DNA of 64,000 nucleotides from Apostichopus japonicus (taxonomy: Eukaryota; Echinodermata; Holothuroidea; Aspidochirotida; Stichopodidae): contig NC_092569.1 of the NCBI RefSeq assembly GCF_037975245.1, forward strand, positions 4,238,501 through 4,302,500, written 5' to 3'. This document shows positions 25,559 through 38,620 of the stretch, in pieces (positions within the stretch are counted from its first letter, which is position 1; every line of letters begins with the position of its first letter). A program made the position numbers and the translations under genes. The notes beneath the pieces were generated by a model. It worked only from the letters and a program-made list of their open reading frames with translations, did no database searches and was not told where the DNA came from.

Positions 25559-26876
25559 CATTTTCAGTCGAGATTAAACAATTATGCACATGACCGCTGG
25601 CATCATTAAATATATAGGAGCTACTACCACGTTTAAACAGCTATATATGCTTGTAAACGGCCAAGATGATACATTATCAAAAATACTGACTTCTCACTGT
25701 AAGAGACCACAATGAGTTAAAAAGTTTTTCCGAACGTTTTTTGTTTTTGACTTTTCATAATATCGAGTTGGTATTATGCATGCATACGTACAGACTGAGA
25801 TATCGTTATTGAAAACTGTCCAATGTTCCAAGTATTTTAACTTTGGAGTATTTCATATGAACGAGATTTTATAAGACTTAGTGTTGGAGAGGTCTCTTTC
25901 AGTTTACAATCAGAATGCTCCCGAAATATTCTCCTGAATTGACAAACATATACTTCTGCATAGGCACAATACATGCTGTTTATGCTAATCCAAGAAAGGA
26001 CGTGATACGTAACTTCAACGTGTCTTTCTAACTTTATTGCATGGCACGTTGATTGTTACAGAGTATTTTCGTATTACAAATTAAATGAGCAAGCTGCTTT
26101 CTCTCAAACTGCAATTTTAATTATTAACAAGTTATGATGCGAGAATAAAGACTTGAAAAAACAGTGATCTATATGAAATTAATTAGGCAAAAACATTGAT
26201 AAATATATTGAATAATGGTTGTAAATATTTGCCAGTCACTGGTCACAACTTAGAAGCTTGTATATGTATTCAGTTAATATATAAGTTATGAGACTAATTC
26301 TGACGTGACATTATTACATATTGCCTCTACTCCACTATTGCCAGCTGCCTGGGTGGTTTGTTTTTAGCTTAACAGATTAACATATTTCAAAGTATGTACA
26401 AACTATGTGAAGGGAATTGGGTTAGTCAGACAGATAGTTCTATCAATTATTTCGTCTAACTTTCAGACCGCTGTCAACATGCCTGCCATTCCTTAAATGA
26501 TGACTTCAAGCAGAATTTTGGTTTCGATATGTAATAGTTCAAGCAAAAAGAAAAATATATTGAGTGCTAGTAAATGCTTCACTAGCTACATCGGCTTCAA
26601 TGTAGTCACCTTTTTAAAATATGCTAAATCTCTGAAATACTTCTCTTATGCTATATTGGTGATTGCGCGGGTGGATCCAGGATTTCGTCATGGAGACGGG
26701 GTGGCCATGAGGTTGGTGAAGACGACTTCGACAACAACAAAAACTATAAATGTTTAGACGTGAAATATGGTGCTTTCGGAGGCATATATTGGCAATAAAT
26801 TATCGCTCTATTATCAGGTCTACGCTAAATGTTTTGCTCAAAACTACTTTTACAAACTGTCGAAACTCTCTTTAAG
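25559..26876. other. Intergenic stretch upstream of FReD copy B
   Basis: This AT-rich sequence lies between the FReD copy B start (with its presumed promoter) and the end of the sushi/TM gene. A short repeat-like relic (gcgcgggtggatccaggatt) lies at 26666. No gene or clear TATA box was found. Confidence 0.5.
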
Positions 26877-29299
26877 TTATCGCATGTCGTTATGATTCAC
26901 GGGGTACTCCTCGTAAACCGTTTCATCCTCTTCTGTAAAATCCACTGTGTAAACATCATCCTCTCCAGACGTCGATATATGCGGCGTCTCGTGACTATGA
27001 ACTTCACCTTTGAGTGAACTGATCTCTCCATCACTTCCAAAGTAAATGGAATCACCTTCATCACTGTCCCCCTTGGACGACTGGCCGGTGCGGCTATCTG
27101 ACGTCATTCGGAGCCTTTCTAATGCTCTCTCTGTGAAGGGTAGAGTTGGCCTTTCAAAGCTTCCTTTCGTCATAACATTTCTGGAGGTATGATCTATCTT
27201 CTTTAAAACCGTTGGCACTTGATCTGCAACATCTGTTTTGAGCAAAGCCGATAGTTTCGATTCTATACTCTGGCTTATAGATGCTACGTGGGACCGTGAA
27301 GGTTTCGCAACGTTCGGGAGAAATATTTCATCTCTCTTATTTCTGACGGAGCTTGACACTTGTACATCACCAGACAACCGTCTCATTTCGAGCGACGTGG
27401 TCTGATGCAAAACGCGCGCATCTTCTGCATCTTCTCTGGCATGGAAACTGGCGTTACTGAAAGATGATCTTCTCTTCAAATGGAAGTTAGCCGCGGAAGA
27501 AGCAATGCTTTCAAGTTCAACATGACTGAATGTTTTCATGTTTTCATCTCTCTCGTCGTTGTCCAAAGGTACCGAGACTTCAGTTCTCGTGCTGTTTTCA
27601 GAATAAATTCCACTGGTTCTTTCCAACTCCGGTTCATCATCTGACGTTTTTACCATGTCAGTACTTTTGGTATCCTCACCATCAATTGCCCCTACTTTCC
27701 CCGTTAGTTGATCACTGTTGTCTCGCATCTCACCTTCTTCGTAGAGGGTTTCAGGTATCTGAACCAAACGATCGCCATTTCCTCTCTTGCCATCTGTGTA
27801 GCCTTCCGCAGTAACCACATGCGCATTGCTGCTGCTTTCAGAGCCGGATGTCAGTATGTTGCCTTCATCATTACCGCTGTCACTTGAGGCCATCTTCAAG
27901 ATGGCGCTTCCTCTCGATTCATCGTTGTCACTATTAACACTCATCTCTCTTCTCAGATTATTATTTCTGTTTCGATTTTTGTTGTTCTTTTCAACATCTG
28001 CGTAAAAATAGCGACGTATCTTGCCTTTCCTACACACACAAAAAAGACAAATAGAAAAAGACGATACGATATTAAGCTGGTGTGTAATGGAAATGAAGTA
28101 ACTAAGTTTGCACAAACAAAGAAAAAGAGGTGCAGCCATTTCAATTATAATCGTCATGTATATCAATTGTAATGCATAGTTTTTGAGGTTTTTTCGCACA
28201 CAAAAATGGAGAGAAAAAACAACGGATACCGTCGGATTCAAGGTTCATAACGACAAAACACAACACCCTAAATGACAACCAAATCCGATCATATAAGATA
28301 TTATACATTCTCATTACCATATGACATGTGACACTGACATTTTTCTTTCTTTGTTGTTTGTTAACGGAGGATTTGATGCATGACTAACAATGCACATGCC
28401 CAACTCGCATCTATAATCTACGTTAGATGAATACAAATATTGATTGTGCATAAGCGATAAAGATCTTATTTACCTTCTCATTATTCTCAATAAGCAGATC
28501 ATTGCTAAAATGAAAAGAAGAATAGCACATAGTGAAGCTACAAGAGCGGCTGTGAAGGATTCAACATCTGCGGGGAAAACAAAAGCATTGAAACATGTAT
28601 TAATTACATTTCGAAGCAAGTTTGAGATTTTATACGAGTGATACTAGTAATATAAAGTATTGTATGTGTAGTACAGCGTATATAAGTAATGTGTAGAGAA
28701 ATTATAGCAGTGTGAAATTAAAAAGCTTACAATTTTACCGTGTATAATATTGACCATAGCCTGAAAAAAAATGCTAAGTTATTTCAACGAGCACACCGTG
28801 GTGTAATCAAATATTACGTAGAGAGCTAGCAATATGAAGTATATTACCCAACCATACATTTCAAATGATAAATAAACGTCACATATTTTAAAAATGAGTT
28901 TGGGAAGTTTACTATGAAATAGAAACGTGTATATCTCTCGTTACCGAAAATTGAACTATTGATTTGTGAAAATGGGGTTCACGTGACAAGTGGAGATGCG
29001 CGTGCCCCAGTGCACCCCCACCCCCCCCCCCCCCCCATCGCCAAACCTGTCCACCATTAAAGAACTGTCATATTGTCGCATTCTATTCCACTGTACTTCT
29101 ATTATAAACTCACCGAAACGACAAAATCGGTCCCCGCCTACCCACTCTCCCATGCGACATTCTCCTTTTACATCTCCCACGAGCGTAGTTGTCGATTCGC
29201 ATCTGTACTCGACGAACTCGCGTCCACAATATGCTTTCCTTCTCGGGTAAATGGTGAGCCCCGGTCTGTCGTTGGGTGGAGAGCAACACAAGTACGACG
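26877..29299 (-). CDS. Type I transmembrane protein with sushi-like ectodomain and long acidic/Ser-rich cytoplasmic tail, 3' part
   Basis: Three exons connect in phase: 29299..29114 (sushi-like, phase 1-1), 28567..28474 (transmembrane, phase 1-2) and 28029..26877 (tail, stop TAA). The first encodes a CCP/sushi pattern (EFVEYRC, GECRMGEWVGGDRFC) with two extra cysteines. The second encodes a membrane helix (FTAALVASLCAILLFILAM) followed by the basic stop-transfer RIMRRKGKIRR. The tail is about 380 residues, rich in Ser, Asp and Glu, and looks disordered. It has tyrosines in acidic context near the end (SIYFGSDGE, DVYTVDFTEE, TVYEEYPV) that could be phosphorylation or adaptor sites. The reading frame runs open upstream of 28029, but the acceptor tttgtgtgtgtag and the phase match with the TM exon set the exon start. 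The 5' exons, including any signal peptide, were not found in 29.3-34.8 kb. The role is inferred as a surface receptor; no specific orthologue is recognised. Confidence 0.68.
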
Positions 29300-30521
29300 C
29301 TGCATAAAAAGTAAATAAAACGGAATTGTCGTTTACATTTTATATGGTTGTATGACTTTTGTTAAAATATAAATTAGCTGAGAATATATATAAAATTTGT
29401 TATAATTTTGTAAGGAGTGGTAGTTCTATAAATGATCTGCAATGTAGATCTGTGTTTTTTATTTAGTTGAAAAACCAAATGACTTTCTCAAACTATTAAA
29501 ACATTGTTTGGGAGTACATTAAGTAACACAGTAGTTCCTCATCTAGCGTACCGTATTCGATTCAGTACTGTGCATAGATATTCAAAGGTGGGGCCGACTA
29601 AATTCTAAATTCCCATGTCTGATATAGGTAAGGGCCTGGGCCCTGGGCCCGGAGGAGTGACTTAACTCTTCCCAGACAGAATGTTAAAAGCATCTGACTG
29701 TATGTATTATTACGACTGGCTATGGATATATATATCATAGGCGTATAAAAACAGTGGGTGGGGCAGTTGATTGTACGCTGGGACACGACCCACCAACTTT
29801 CTAACTGTAGAGGTACATTTCACAGTATTCATAGCCCGTTCAACTAGATCGATACGATATATTAGCAGAGATAAATACATTGCAGGCAATCAAACTATCA
29901 ATTTCAACTATTCTATGCTTCATAATCCGTCACAACATTCTACAGTTTGGGAAATTTTGAAAGTTTGACATAAAATATCGAAATCTTGACACAAAAGTTT
30001 GACAATTGAAGGACGTGATCGAAAGTTTGAGATCAAACATTCGAATCTTTTGAGGTCAAATATTCGACTTTGAGCTACAAAAAGTCAAAATTTTTTATGT
30101 TCCATTTTGGCTTCCGTAGTATTTTCAAAACGCAAAATATTCTGTGGAAGATACCCAAATGGTGCCAGTTTTCTATACCACTGCACACTTTTGAAGAAAT
30201 GCCTATGCCAATGTGTATTATTACTTACGGAGTGTCATACTGATTCTGTTCCACGACGATTCTCACGATCCTTAGGCATGAGAGCAACGAAGAATTGATC
30301 CAACATTAATCCTTTTTAACTCCAAAATGTTCCATTACTTTCAGTATATGGTCTAAATGTTGTGAATTTCATACAAGCTTTATCTATTCAAATACATTTG
30401 TTTATTTCGACAAATGTCCACCATTTATTATTGTTCGTTCATAAATGCTGTCAAAATGACAAAAACTATGTTTAAAAGGTTGAAACGTTATCCATAGTTC
30501 GTTGCATCTCGTAACAAAAGA

Positions 30522-30850
30522 ACAATCTCATAACACGCTCTGGTATGGGAGAATTCCAGATAAGCGTCTCCACTGTAAATTCACAGAATTGAATGGACAC
30601 GTCAATGAAGAAAAATGTAAAATTAAATACAACATAGGTAATCTGAGTTTCTTTTTTTTTTCTTTTTTCTTGTGCAAATTATATGACCGCTTGTGAGTTC
30701 CGAAATACTTTTTAGCTACTTTTGTAAGTGAATAGATCCTCTGATGAAATATTGAAAACAGGCCAATATATATGTATTTGCTCCGTCGATGTTAAAAATT
30801 CAACAGTAACTTCACTATCAACTGCCAAAGGAGAAATCGTTAGACCAAAT
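30522..30850 (+). CDS. Possible two-exon Ig-like extracellular fragment
   Basis: The first segment (about 30522..30632) encodes LWYGRIPDKRLHCKFTELNG and continues to KIKYNI, ending ATAG|GTAATC in phase 1. The second (after aaaacag, from 30769) begins in matching phase and reads GQYICICSVDVKNSTVT. A Cys, then about 30 residues, then a YxC resembles an immunoglobulin fold. No signal peptide, downstream exon or good second donor was found, so this may be chance. Confidence 0.2.
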
Positions 30851-32853
30851 TGTAGTTTAATCATTTATAAGAATAGATATTTTAGAACTGAAAATAAACA
30901 CAACTGTCTATCCAGTTTTATGCAGAAATGGTAAAAAGATTCAATATGTCCAGTATAGCATTGCATGAATATACTCCGTGAACAGAGCGTTTTATCTTAA
31001 TATTAACAATGTCGAAAAATATCTATTTGCCATTGTCATAAACATGCGAGCAACAAAAATTTTACTTTCCCCATTTCCATGCGTGTGTGTTCATGTAAGA
31101 CCTATGTGCGTATATGGAGAACCAATCAACCTAAACAAGGTTGTGGTCTTCCAGTATAATATATATTTATTTTCCGTCTGTGTGTATCACAAAATGATAA
31201 ACAAGTAGAACTAATAAACAACTCTTTCCTCACAGAAAATATTCCTTTCGAATGACAACGATAGAAATGCCATACGAACACCCAATTTCACGATGAAATA
31301 ATAACTGACTACCTATATACATATTAATTTGAAGAATGGTCTGTATATCCACGGTCAATTCCAATCTGCCTACTGCGGAGATTATTGGTTATACTCTAGT
31401 ATATAGTTCTGAGTACATATTTTATGCCAATATTAGTTCGTCCGTTCATTTCATAGTCCAATGCTCCTATAGGTTTTCACTTGTCCTTAAACCCTTTTAT
31501 AATATCGCAAATTTATCTCATCAAGTAGAAATTGACGCGGGGAGTCGCAGCTATTATGTGACTTCATTCTTCACATCTCTCTTTCTCTCGTTATCCAAAC
31601 AGAATCACCGGCTTGAATAAACATCCATGGAAGGTCCTGAAAGCAGAGATATCCGGAATAATTTCAAATCAAGCCTCAGTAAAGATGGGCTGGGTTTAAT
31701 ATGAGAAATTCATAAGTCGAAATATGGAAATTATGAGAGAAATTTATACTTCTGTGAGGAGAAACGATTAGTTGGCCGTTTCCATTGAAGATACTCAGCA
31801 ATAAAACTAAGTAAGAAAACTATAAGCGCATGCTATGCGTGGGCGGATTCACAAAAGACGAAAATGGAACATTAACTGGAGGCAAAGAGAAATTCTTGGT
31901 TTAGAAATATTTCATCTACAGAACAATACAACTATTTTCCCTGGGGCGGGAACTTCGATATTACCAAACTATGTACAGCGGTGAACATTACATACCGTAT
32001 AGGAGAATAAATAAAAGCTGTTTATTTTGGTTGAATTCTTTGTTAGTCTCACGTGATATACATTGAGTTTACGATTAAAAACATAATAACATAATGATGT
32101 CACGAGGAAGAAATATACTGCTTCCAAAGAGGTTTTCGTTAGACTGTAAATACAATGTTACTTAGCCAAAACTCGAAAAGTTTACCCACATAATTCCCGA
32201 TATTAATTTACAAGCGAACAACATTATCATTGAGTAAGCTTTTCAAATGCATCCATTTTGAAGGTAAACATTCTGCAGTATACGCCATGCTACAGTAGTA
32301 CATATGTTGACGTAAGATGCAATGCTTGAATTTCAAAAAGACGGACTATAAAGCACCATAAAAAAATATATAAACGATATGGCCCCCTACCCCCTCCCGC
32401 CCAACCCTAATTAGTAGAGATAAATCATGTAGCATATATATGTGTAAGACAATGAACCGTAAATTATAACTCAGTCAGTGATATATATTTGCCTCTTTGC
32501 CCTAATTGCTTTGTTTTTCTTCGTTTCGTTTTGCTTTAGTTTCTTCTTGTAAATCGATACCATATATCATTCTAATTTTCATATAACCAACACCCTGCCC
32601 CCCTACCGACCCAGATATACCTCCTCTAACATACTGTATTCCCAAGTTCCAAGACCATGCACTCACCCCGTACCCCTCCCCCAGTAAATTTCCACACATC
32701 CCTCATTCCCTGTGGATTAAACGCAGTAGGCCCCACCGGAAAGTAACCCTCTCCCCTGTGCACTTTACTCTCCTTTTCAACCTCACAACCACCTGCCTCG
32801 ATCCTCACATTTCTCGTAAAATTGCTTGTCAATGAGGCTACATATTGTTACAC

Positions 32854-33145
32854 CAGGCGCGTAGCCAAGGGGGCGAAGGTGTGACCGCCCCCCCCCCCTT
32901 GAGCACATTTTTTTTATGTTTTTATGATATCACTAGTAATTTCAAGTTTGGTCGAACTTACAAGGGCTTGGAAAGGTCCATTTCCAGCGATCTGGGAGGC
33001 ATATAAGTTCAGCCAAAAAAAATGTGTACGCGTAGCGCCAACCTATTGTGGCGCTCTGCTAAGATAGTTTCCAATGCAGAATCTACGGCTCTGATCGTTT
33101 GCCTACAGGATGGCCCCTCCCTTGGCAAATTCCTGGTTACTCGTG
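32854..33145 (+). mobile_element. Non-autonomous repeat with G/C-rich ends, copy 1
   Basis: It begins caggcgcgtagccaaggggg and ends near cttggcaaattcctggttac, so the ends are imperfect inverted repeats. It shares inner blocks with the copy at 45219..45475 in reverse orientation (ttgagcacat, gatatcactagtaa, tggaaaggtccatttcca). It is MITE-like; no coding capacity. Confidence 0.65.
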
Positions 33146-34833
33146 ATTTAGCTCACGCATGGAGTTAACCTCCATGGTTCACGCAATCATGGTTCACCCA
33201 ATCACCCCGCAGCAGGTTTCACAAGACCACATGATTATATCACAGTGGTCGATATGGGTGTGTCGTCTGTTGGAGCGATCGAGGCCTTGATTTGGGAAAT
33301 CTAGCTCATTCTTGTTTAAATATGCCATTTACCTGGTTATTCTAGCATATCGTCCATATAAAATATGGTTACTCCTGTTAACCTTGAAACGTCTGCTTTT
33401 AGTACATTGTGTATTGTCGACTGCTTGCCATTCCCGTTAAGTTAACCTCTCCTTTCCAATCGTTGTGGACATCTAACGGTAATCGAATTTCAAATAAGTT
33501 CAGCTAACTTGTTTAATAAGTTCTTCGTTGCAAGCTTACGGTCTCATATTCCTTGTAGTTACAAACTGTACTTAATGTTCTTCCACTGTAGATTGCATAC
33601 TAGTTACTACTAAGTACTATTAGTATTACTACAGTAGGTTAAAGTACTATCAGTTCACTACTACTACCAATCTAATTTGCATGTTAGGCTACAAAGTACA
33701 GGATTGTACTTATACGTGTAGGTGTTCAAGTTCAGTAACTTTGTACAAACAAACCGCAGTATGGCCTATGTAGTGTACTATTGGCATTCTTTCTGTGAAA
33801 TCATCAAAAGTTGGCTAATTTTCTCCCGGTTACCATTCTAAAGGAAATGATAATAATATTGTTCTAGTTTTTTTATATGAATGTGGGAGGTGCTTCCGTT
33901 TTTAATGTGCTGTATCTGATTTTTTTTTTATTTATTTTTTTTTTAACAAGGGTCTTCCTCTATCATGGGTTTTGAGTTTTACGCTAGGTGTCTATGCTGG
34001 TAACATTGGCTGGCATGAGACCGCTGGATGCATGCCAAGTCTACCTTAAGTAGACCTGTAATATCTTGGTACAAAACCACAAACTATTTGTACTAAGGCC
34101 TAATGCCATATTAAAAAGCATGTTGCTTGTCATCTAGAATGTTAGCACTTTACTACCGATGGAATGTCCGAAAGGTGTGGACAATTTGCAGTGTAAGTCA
34201 TCTGAAGGTTGAGAAAACAATGAAGAGGACCTCCTCCTTCCTATTTGATTTTCGGTAGAAAATAGTTGAATGTCAAACAGATATATGTATCTTTCATTTC
34301 TTTTGTGACCTACTGTACTGCATTTCATAGTTGTTTACAGCAATTCAAGACTGAAAGCCACTCACAGTCTTACAGTGTCAGAAATTAAGGCAGTTATAAC
34401 CATGTAGCACACATTCAGTAGTTCTTGGATATGGCCAACTGTTCCAGAGTTCAACACTGACATGGACCAGGGAAAACAACTATATATATTGTTGCTTGTT
34501 TGCCAGGTTTATTAGCATTGTGTGCTATTTTTCATTTAGTGACTAAAACATTGTGAGGACATTGACACCTTTGCAGATAAGGTAAATTAAAAATTATAGC
34601 TATATAGCAAGAAGAAATTTGGGTGGGTGCCTACTAAAAGAGTTTGGACATTTCACAACTTAGACAATGTTTGTGAATTTGTGCTCTCTCGTCTTTGGAA
34701 TAAGAACAACGTTGAATTTGGAAGCCTCCTCAGTTCACATCATTATGTCTGCCTCTAAAGAAATAAGTGGTATTTTTTTCTAACATGTTATCCATTTTTC
34801 TTTTGAATTCATTTTCAGAATTTACTGACCAAC

Positions 34834-34898
34834 ATGGCCCAAAGAGAGTGAGTGTCTCTTCCTAGTGGTGTTTTGGAAATGTTGTCTATATATATATA

Positions 34899-34947
<49 letters not shown>

Positions 34948-37900
34948 GTCATGAAGAAATGTCATGATTAATCTGGTGAAAAAGCAGCTTGCCTCCAAGA
35001 ATGAACAGCTTTGACTTTCAGGCATTGCAACTCCAGTCTCTGACAGTGTCAGCCAGTCAATACTGTATGGATAGCTCAGTATCCACAGCATTAGGGAATG
35101 CAGTTAATAGCCGCATACCACCCTATGGGTTTAAGAATGCTTTGGACAAGCACTTTAAGCATTGTAATCGGGTCTGAGTGTTTGTGTCTTCAGTTTTTTT
35201 TCTCTCTCTCTATAGGGTCCTTGATGGGTACTTAAGTGTCCCTCCTGATCCTTTTTTCTACTAAACTAAACTAAACTAACTAAACTATGTCGTTATCATA
35301 TTTTTCCAGCGAAATGGAAAAGACCGGTGAAGCTCATGAGAGTTTGGTCTTGCAGTCTGCAGATTTTGTTATGTACTGTTAGCAGCATAGCATTTCAAAT
35401 ATTAAATTGATAAAGTGATATTAATTTGGATGTACATCAAAAATTTATAATCACAGAGTGAAATTTTGAGAAAAATTAGTGGATTTATTTGCAAGTTTTA
35501 ATAATACACAGGTCTGTATGGTGATATTTTAAAAAAGTCATCGGTATTAGGATTTAGCCCCAAATTGTTAGCACATGTGCTAAAAATTGCCAGAAGCTTT
35601 CAATAGTAAGACTTTCCAAGGGGCTCTGGTCCTCCAAAACTTAAGAAAGAAGAGGCGTGGCTTAGCGATTACTACCGTTTAGATAGGTCATAAGGTTTCT
35701 GATTCAAATCCTCACCAGGAATTAGATTTGCTTGACCCGTTAAATTGCTGTTTCCCAGTTTTATTGAGCTGAGTCGTCCGTGGACTTGGTATTTGTGGTT
35801 TCCAAATTCGGAACTGCGGTTTGGCTCTGTTCTTTCAATGGTTTCGAAACAGCTTCATTCACCAAAGCTGCACTGCAGTGATGATGAATGTGGTAACTTG
35901 AACTCCCTCAGTATTTGAGAAAGTGGTCAGATGCTGAGGTACAATCTCGTCCAGATGTCGGATGGGGATGTTATAAATGCCGAACCCTGGAGCATTAACA
36001 GGGGTGACAATTGCACGCCCGCCACATAATTCTCTAAACGATCTCCAAAATGAGAAGGCTTGGTATATAAGTCAGTGTTTATCCAAGATCATTACATGAA
36101 TAAGGTTTCAAATGGGCTTCTGTTAACTTCCTAAGCCTTGGGAAATACAAAGCTAAACTGAAACTAATTGAAGATGGTCAGTACACTGCTTGTTGAAATT
36201 TGAGCATTTTCTAGCATATATGGGTGTAATTAATACTGGTAACCTTTGAACTGTGTTACTCTTTCCTGAAATACCTCTCTGTAGATTCAATCCTGACAAA
36301 GAGTTGTCCCACATGTGCACAAAGCTGTGGACGTTGGACGTGAATCGACTCGTCCCCGGCAAGGATTACAATCTCGATCTTCAGGGAGAGACCAAAGTCT
36401 ACAAAAGAGAAGACAAGGCCAAAGATCCTCTGTTTCTAAACGTCAACGAAGACAAACTGAAGAAACTGCCCACATTCAAAGGTTTGTTAGAATTCGGAGA
36501 TTATATGTATTATAACGCACATACTTTACATACAAGAAGAGAGTTAGATTCAGGCTGATCACCTGCACTAACCATGAGAAAGTATTCATTTGTCATAAAC
36601 TGAGCTTCACAGCTTGGCCCGAGATTTAAAACCTCATAATTGGCTTCAGGAGATAAGTAATTAAGGATAGTATTGCCAACCCCAAAAATTATCATTACTG
36701 CAAAGTTTAATTACTGTATCACTTAGGAGGCTTTTCTAACTCTGATTGGTCAAAACTGATGTGGTAGAAAAAAACAGTGTTATTAAGCAAAGCAGATGGT
36801 CGAAATTAAAGATGAACAATATCCAACCTCAGACTACTTATTAATTAGCTCCTTAATTCTCTCACTGGCTTGGTTAATGGATATATACATTGGGTGCTTC
36901 ACTGTTACATCCAGATAAAAACTTATCTGGTATTGCATAGCAAATAAAGCCAAATCGTAACACAACTACTTGGCAAAGTTGCTTAGCAATGTTTATGCAC
37001 ATAGAACTGTAGAAGGTTTTATTTCCAGTGGTGACCAAAATCCTTTTATCTGACCAAACGTTGAATTTGTGGTTACGGCAGCATGGAATATAAACAGGGA
37101 CGATGGGGGGGGGGGGGGGGAATCGTCTCCTGTTTTGTCCAAACAGCCCTCAGAGAAACATCGCGAGGGGCTAAAAAAAAATAGAACTGTAAGCAAAACT
37201 GCCCCCAGTGTTATGTCACTGAGAAATAATTTCTGTTTTATTACAACAATTTGAGTCCCCAAAATGTTGATGTTTTTCGATGCACCCGTTATGCGAAATT
37301 TTCATCTGTGCTGTAACTCGGTCATCGCTGCAATTGTAGTGCATATATTTACATGTGTTATGTTATTTATATGCATACGTCTCATTGTAATTTCTACTGA
37401 TGCACATTGCATGTTTATCTAGCCTACCTCTGCTTTGGGAAATAATTATACACATGCACGTTAAGTTTCGACAATTCTTTTTCTTTCCTTTAAAAATTAA
37501 TTCCAAACGAGTGTTCCAAGCAGGCTTTTCATGCTTTTTGAGCATCCATTCTGATCGGTGGGGTCTTGCGGGGCCTGGCTCAGTCCTCGTGGAATATCAT
37601 GGGTTGTGGACCTAAAAGAATGCAGTCTGCTGGGTTAGATACTAATAATTTAATTGACCATATTCAAAAAGTAGATTGGTAAATATATTTGGTGGGTCAA
37701 AATATTTTCCATGTTGAAAAGTTTCTTCACATTTTTCGGAGCTTGCCGACACGGATCAATTAAGTTTTTTTATATTAACAGTAAGACCAATAATTTTATT
37801 GATCATTACCTCTGCCTTCTCTTGTAGCCTTCATTGCCCTCTTAGATAACTATGCAACAGAGACTGGAGTGCCTGAAGAGGTCACCCCACAAGAAGAGAA

Positions 37901-38579
37901 GGAAAATAGACATTTTCTGGAAGAAATCATGAAAACGAAGGTATCTTAAATACTTGTAATACTGCTGTTGAATTCTCCTTAAAATTTGATAAATTTGGAA
38001 TATTTCCATAGGCGACCATCTTCTAGAAAACCAGTACTTCATCAAACAGTGATCATAGTTTGTGTACAGATACTGTTTGTATCTGCTTAACTTATATAAC
38101 AGAAGGAGAAACTTATTATCGTCTGCTCAGTTGCCATGGTGGACTTGTCTTTCATTTCTGATGTAAACTTTTATATTTTTGCAATAAAATTGCCATTAGA
38201 TTGACTTCAGCCACTGGAATATGAATATATATATATGTATATATATATACAGGGTTATAGCCACGCCGGTGGTAACCGCCACTCACGCCTGCCGGCCGGC
38301 ATTGGAAGTGAATAAACAGTCCACTGGCCGGCACAAAAAAATAGTAAAATGCTTGTGAAATACAACAAAAGTAACAAATTTATCTTTCCCTTGCCGTAAA
38401 ACATGATAATAACGTCACCTTTTTCTGTTATTTACCAATTGTCAATCTGAAAAGTAGCAAAAATCACCCTTAAGCGGGCCCCTGGACCCCCGGCCGTGAG
38501 ATGAGAGAGCTTCGCTCGCTACGCTCGCTACGCTTCGCAAATTTATTTAACCAGCACTCACAATCTCCTAGCTATAACC

Positions 38580-38620
<41 letters not shown>

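Larger units (their letters stand above)
29300..34833. other. Stretch between the divergent sushi/TM gene and EndoU gene
   Basis: It should contain the missing 5' exons of the sushi/TM gene and the EndoU promoter, but none could be assigned. It holds a candidate plus-strand exon pair (30522..30850), a C-rich stretch at 32380-32760 and a G/C-ended repeat (32854..33145). The rest is AT-rich with no recognisable coding signal. Confidence 0.5.

Noticed and set aside
26497-26757. Plus-strand open frame containing ARVDPGFRHGDG
   Set aside because: The stretch looks like a dispersed-repeat relic, and the frame is antisense in flanking sequence with no start context.
28990-29318. Plus-strand open frames starting near a long C-run
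   Set aside because: Antisense shadows of the sushi exon.
32502-32840. Minus-strand open frame ending at a good donor (TACGGG|GTGAGT) in phase 1, possibly an upstream exon of the sushi/TM gene
   Set aside because: The peptide has no sushi cysteine spacing, the DNA is a G-rich low-complexity stretch, and no acceptor was convincing.
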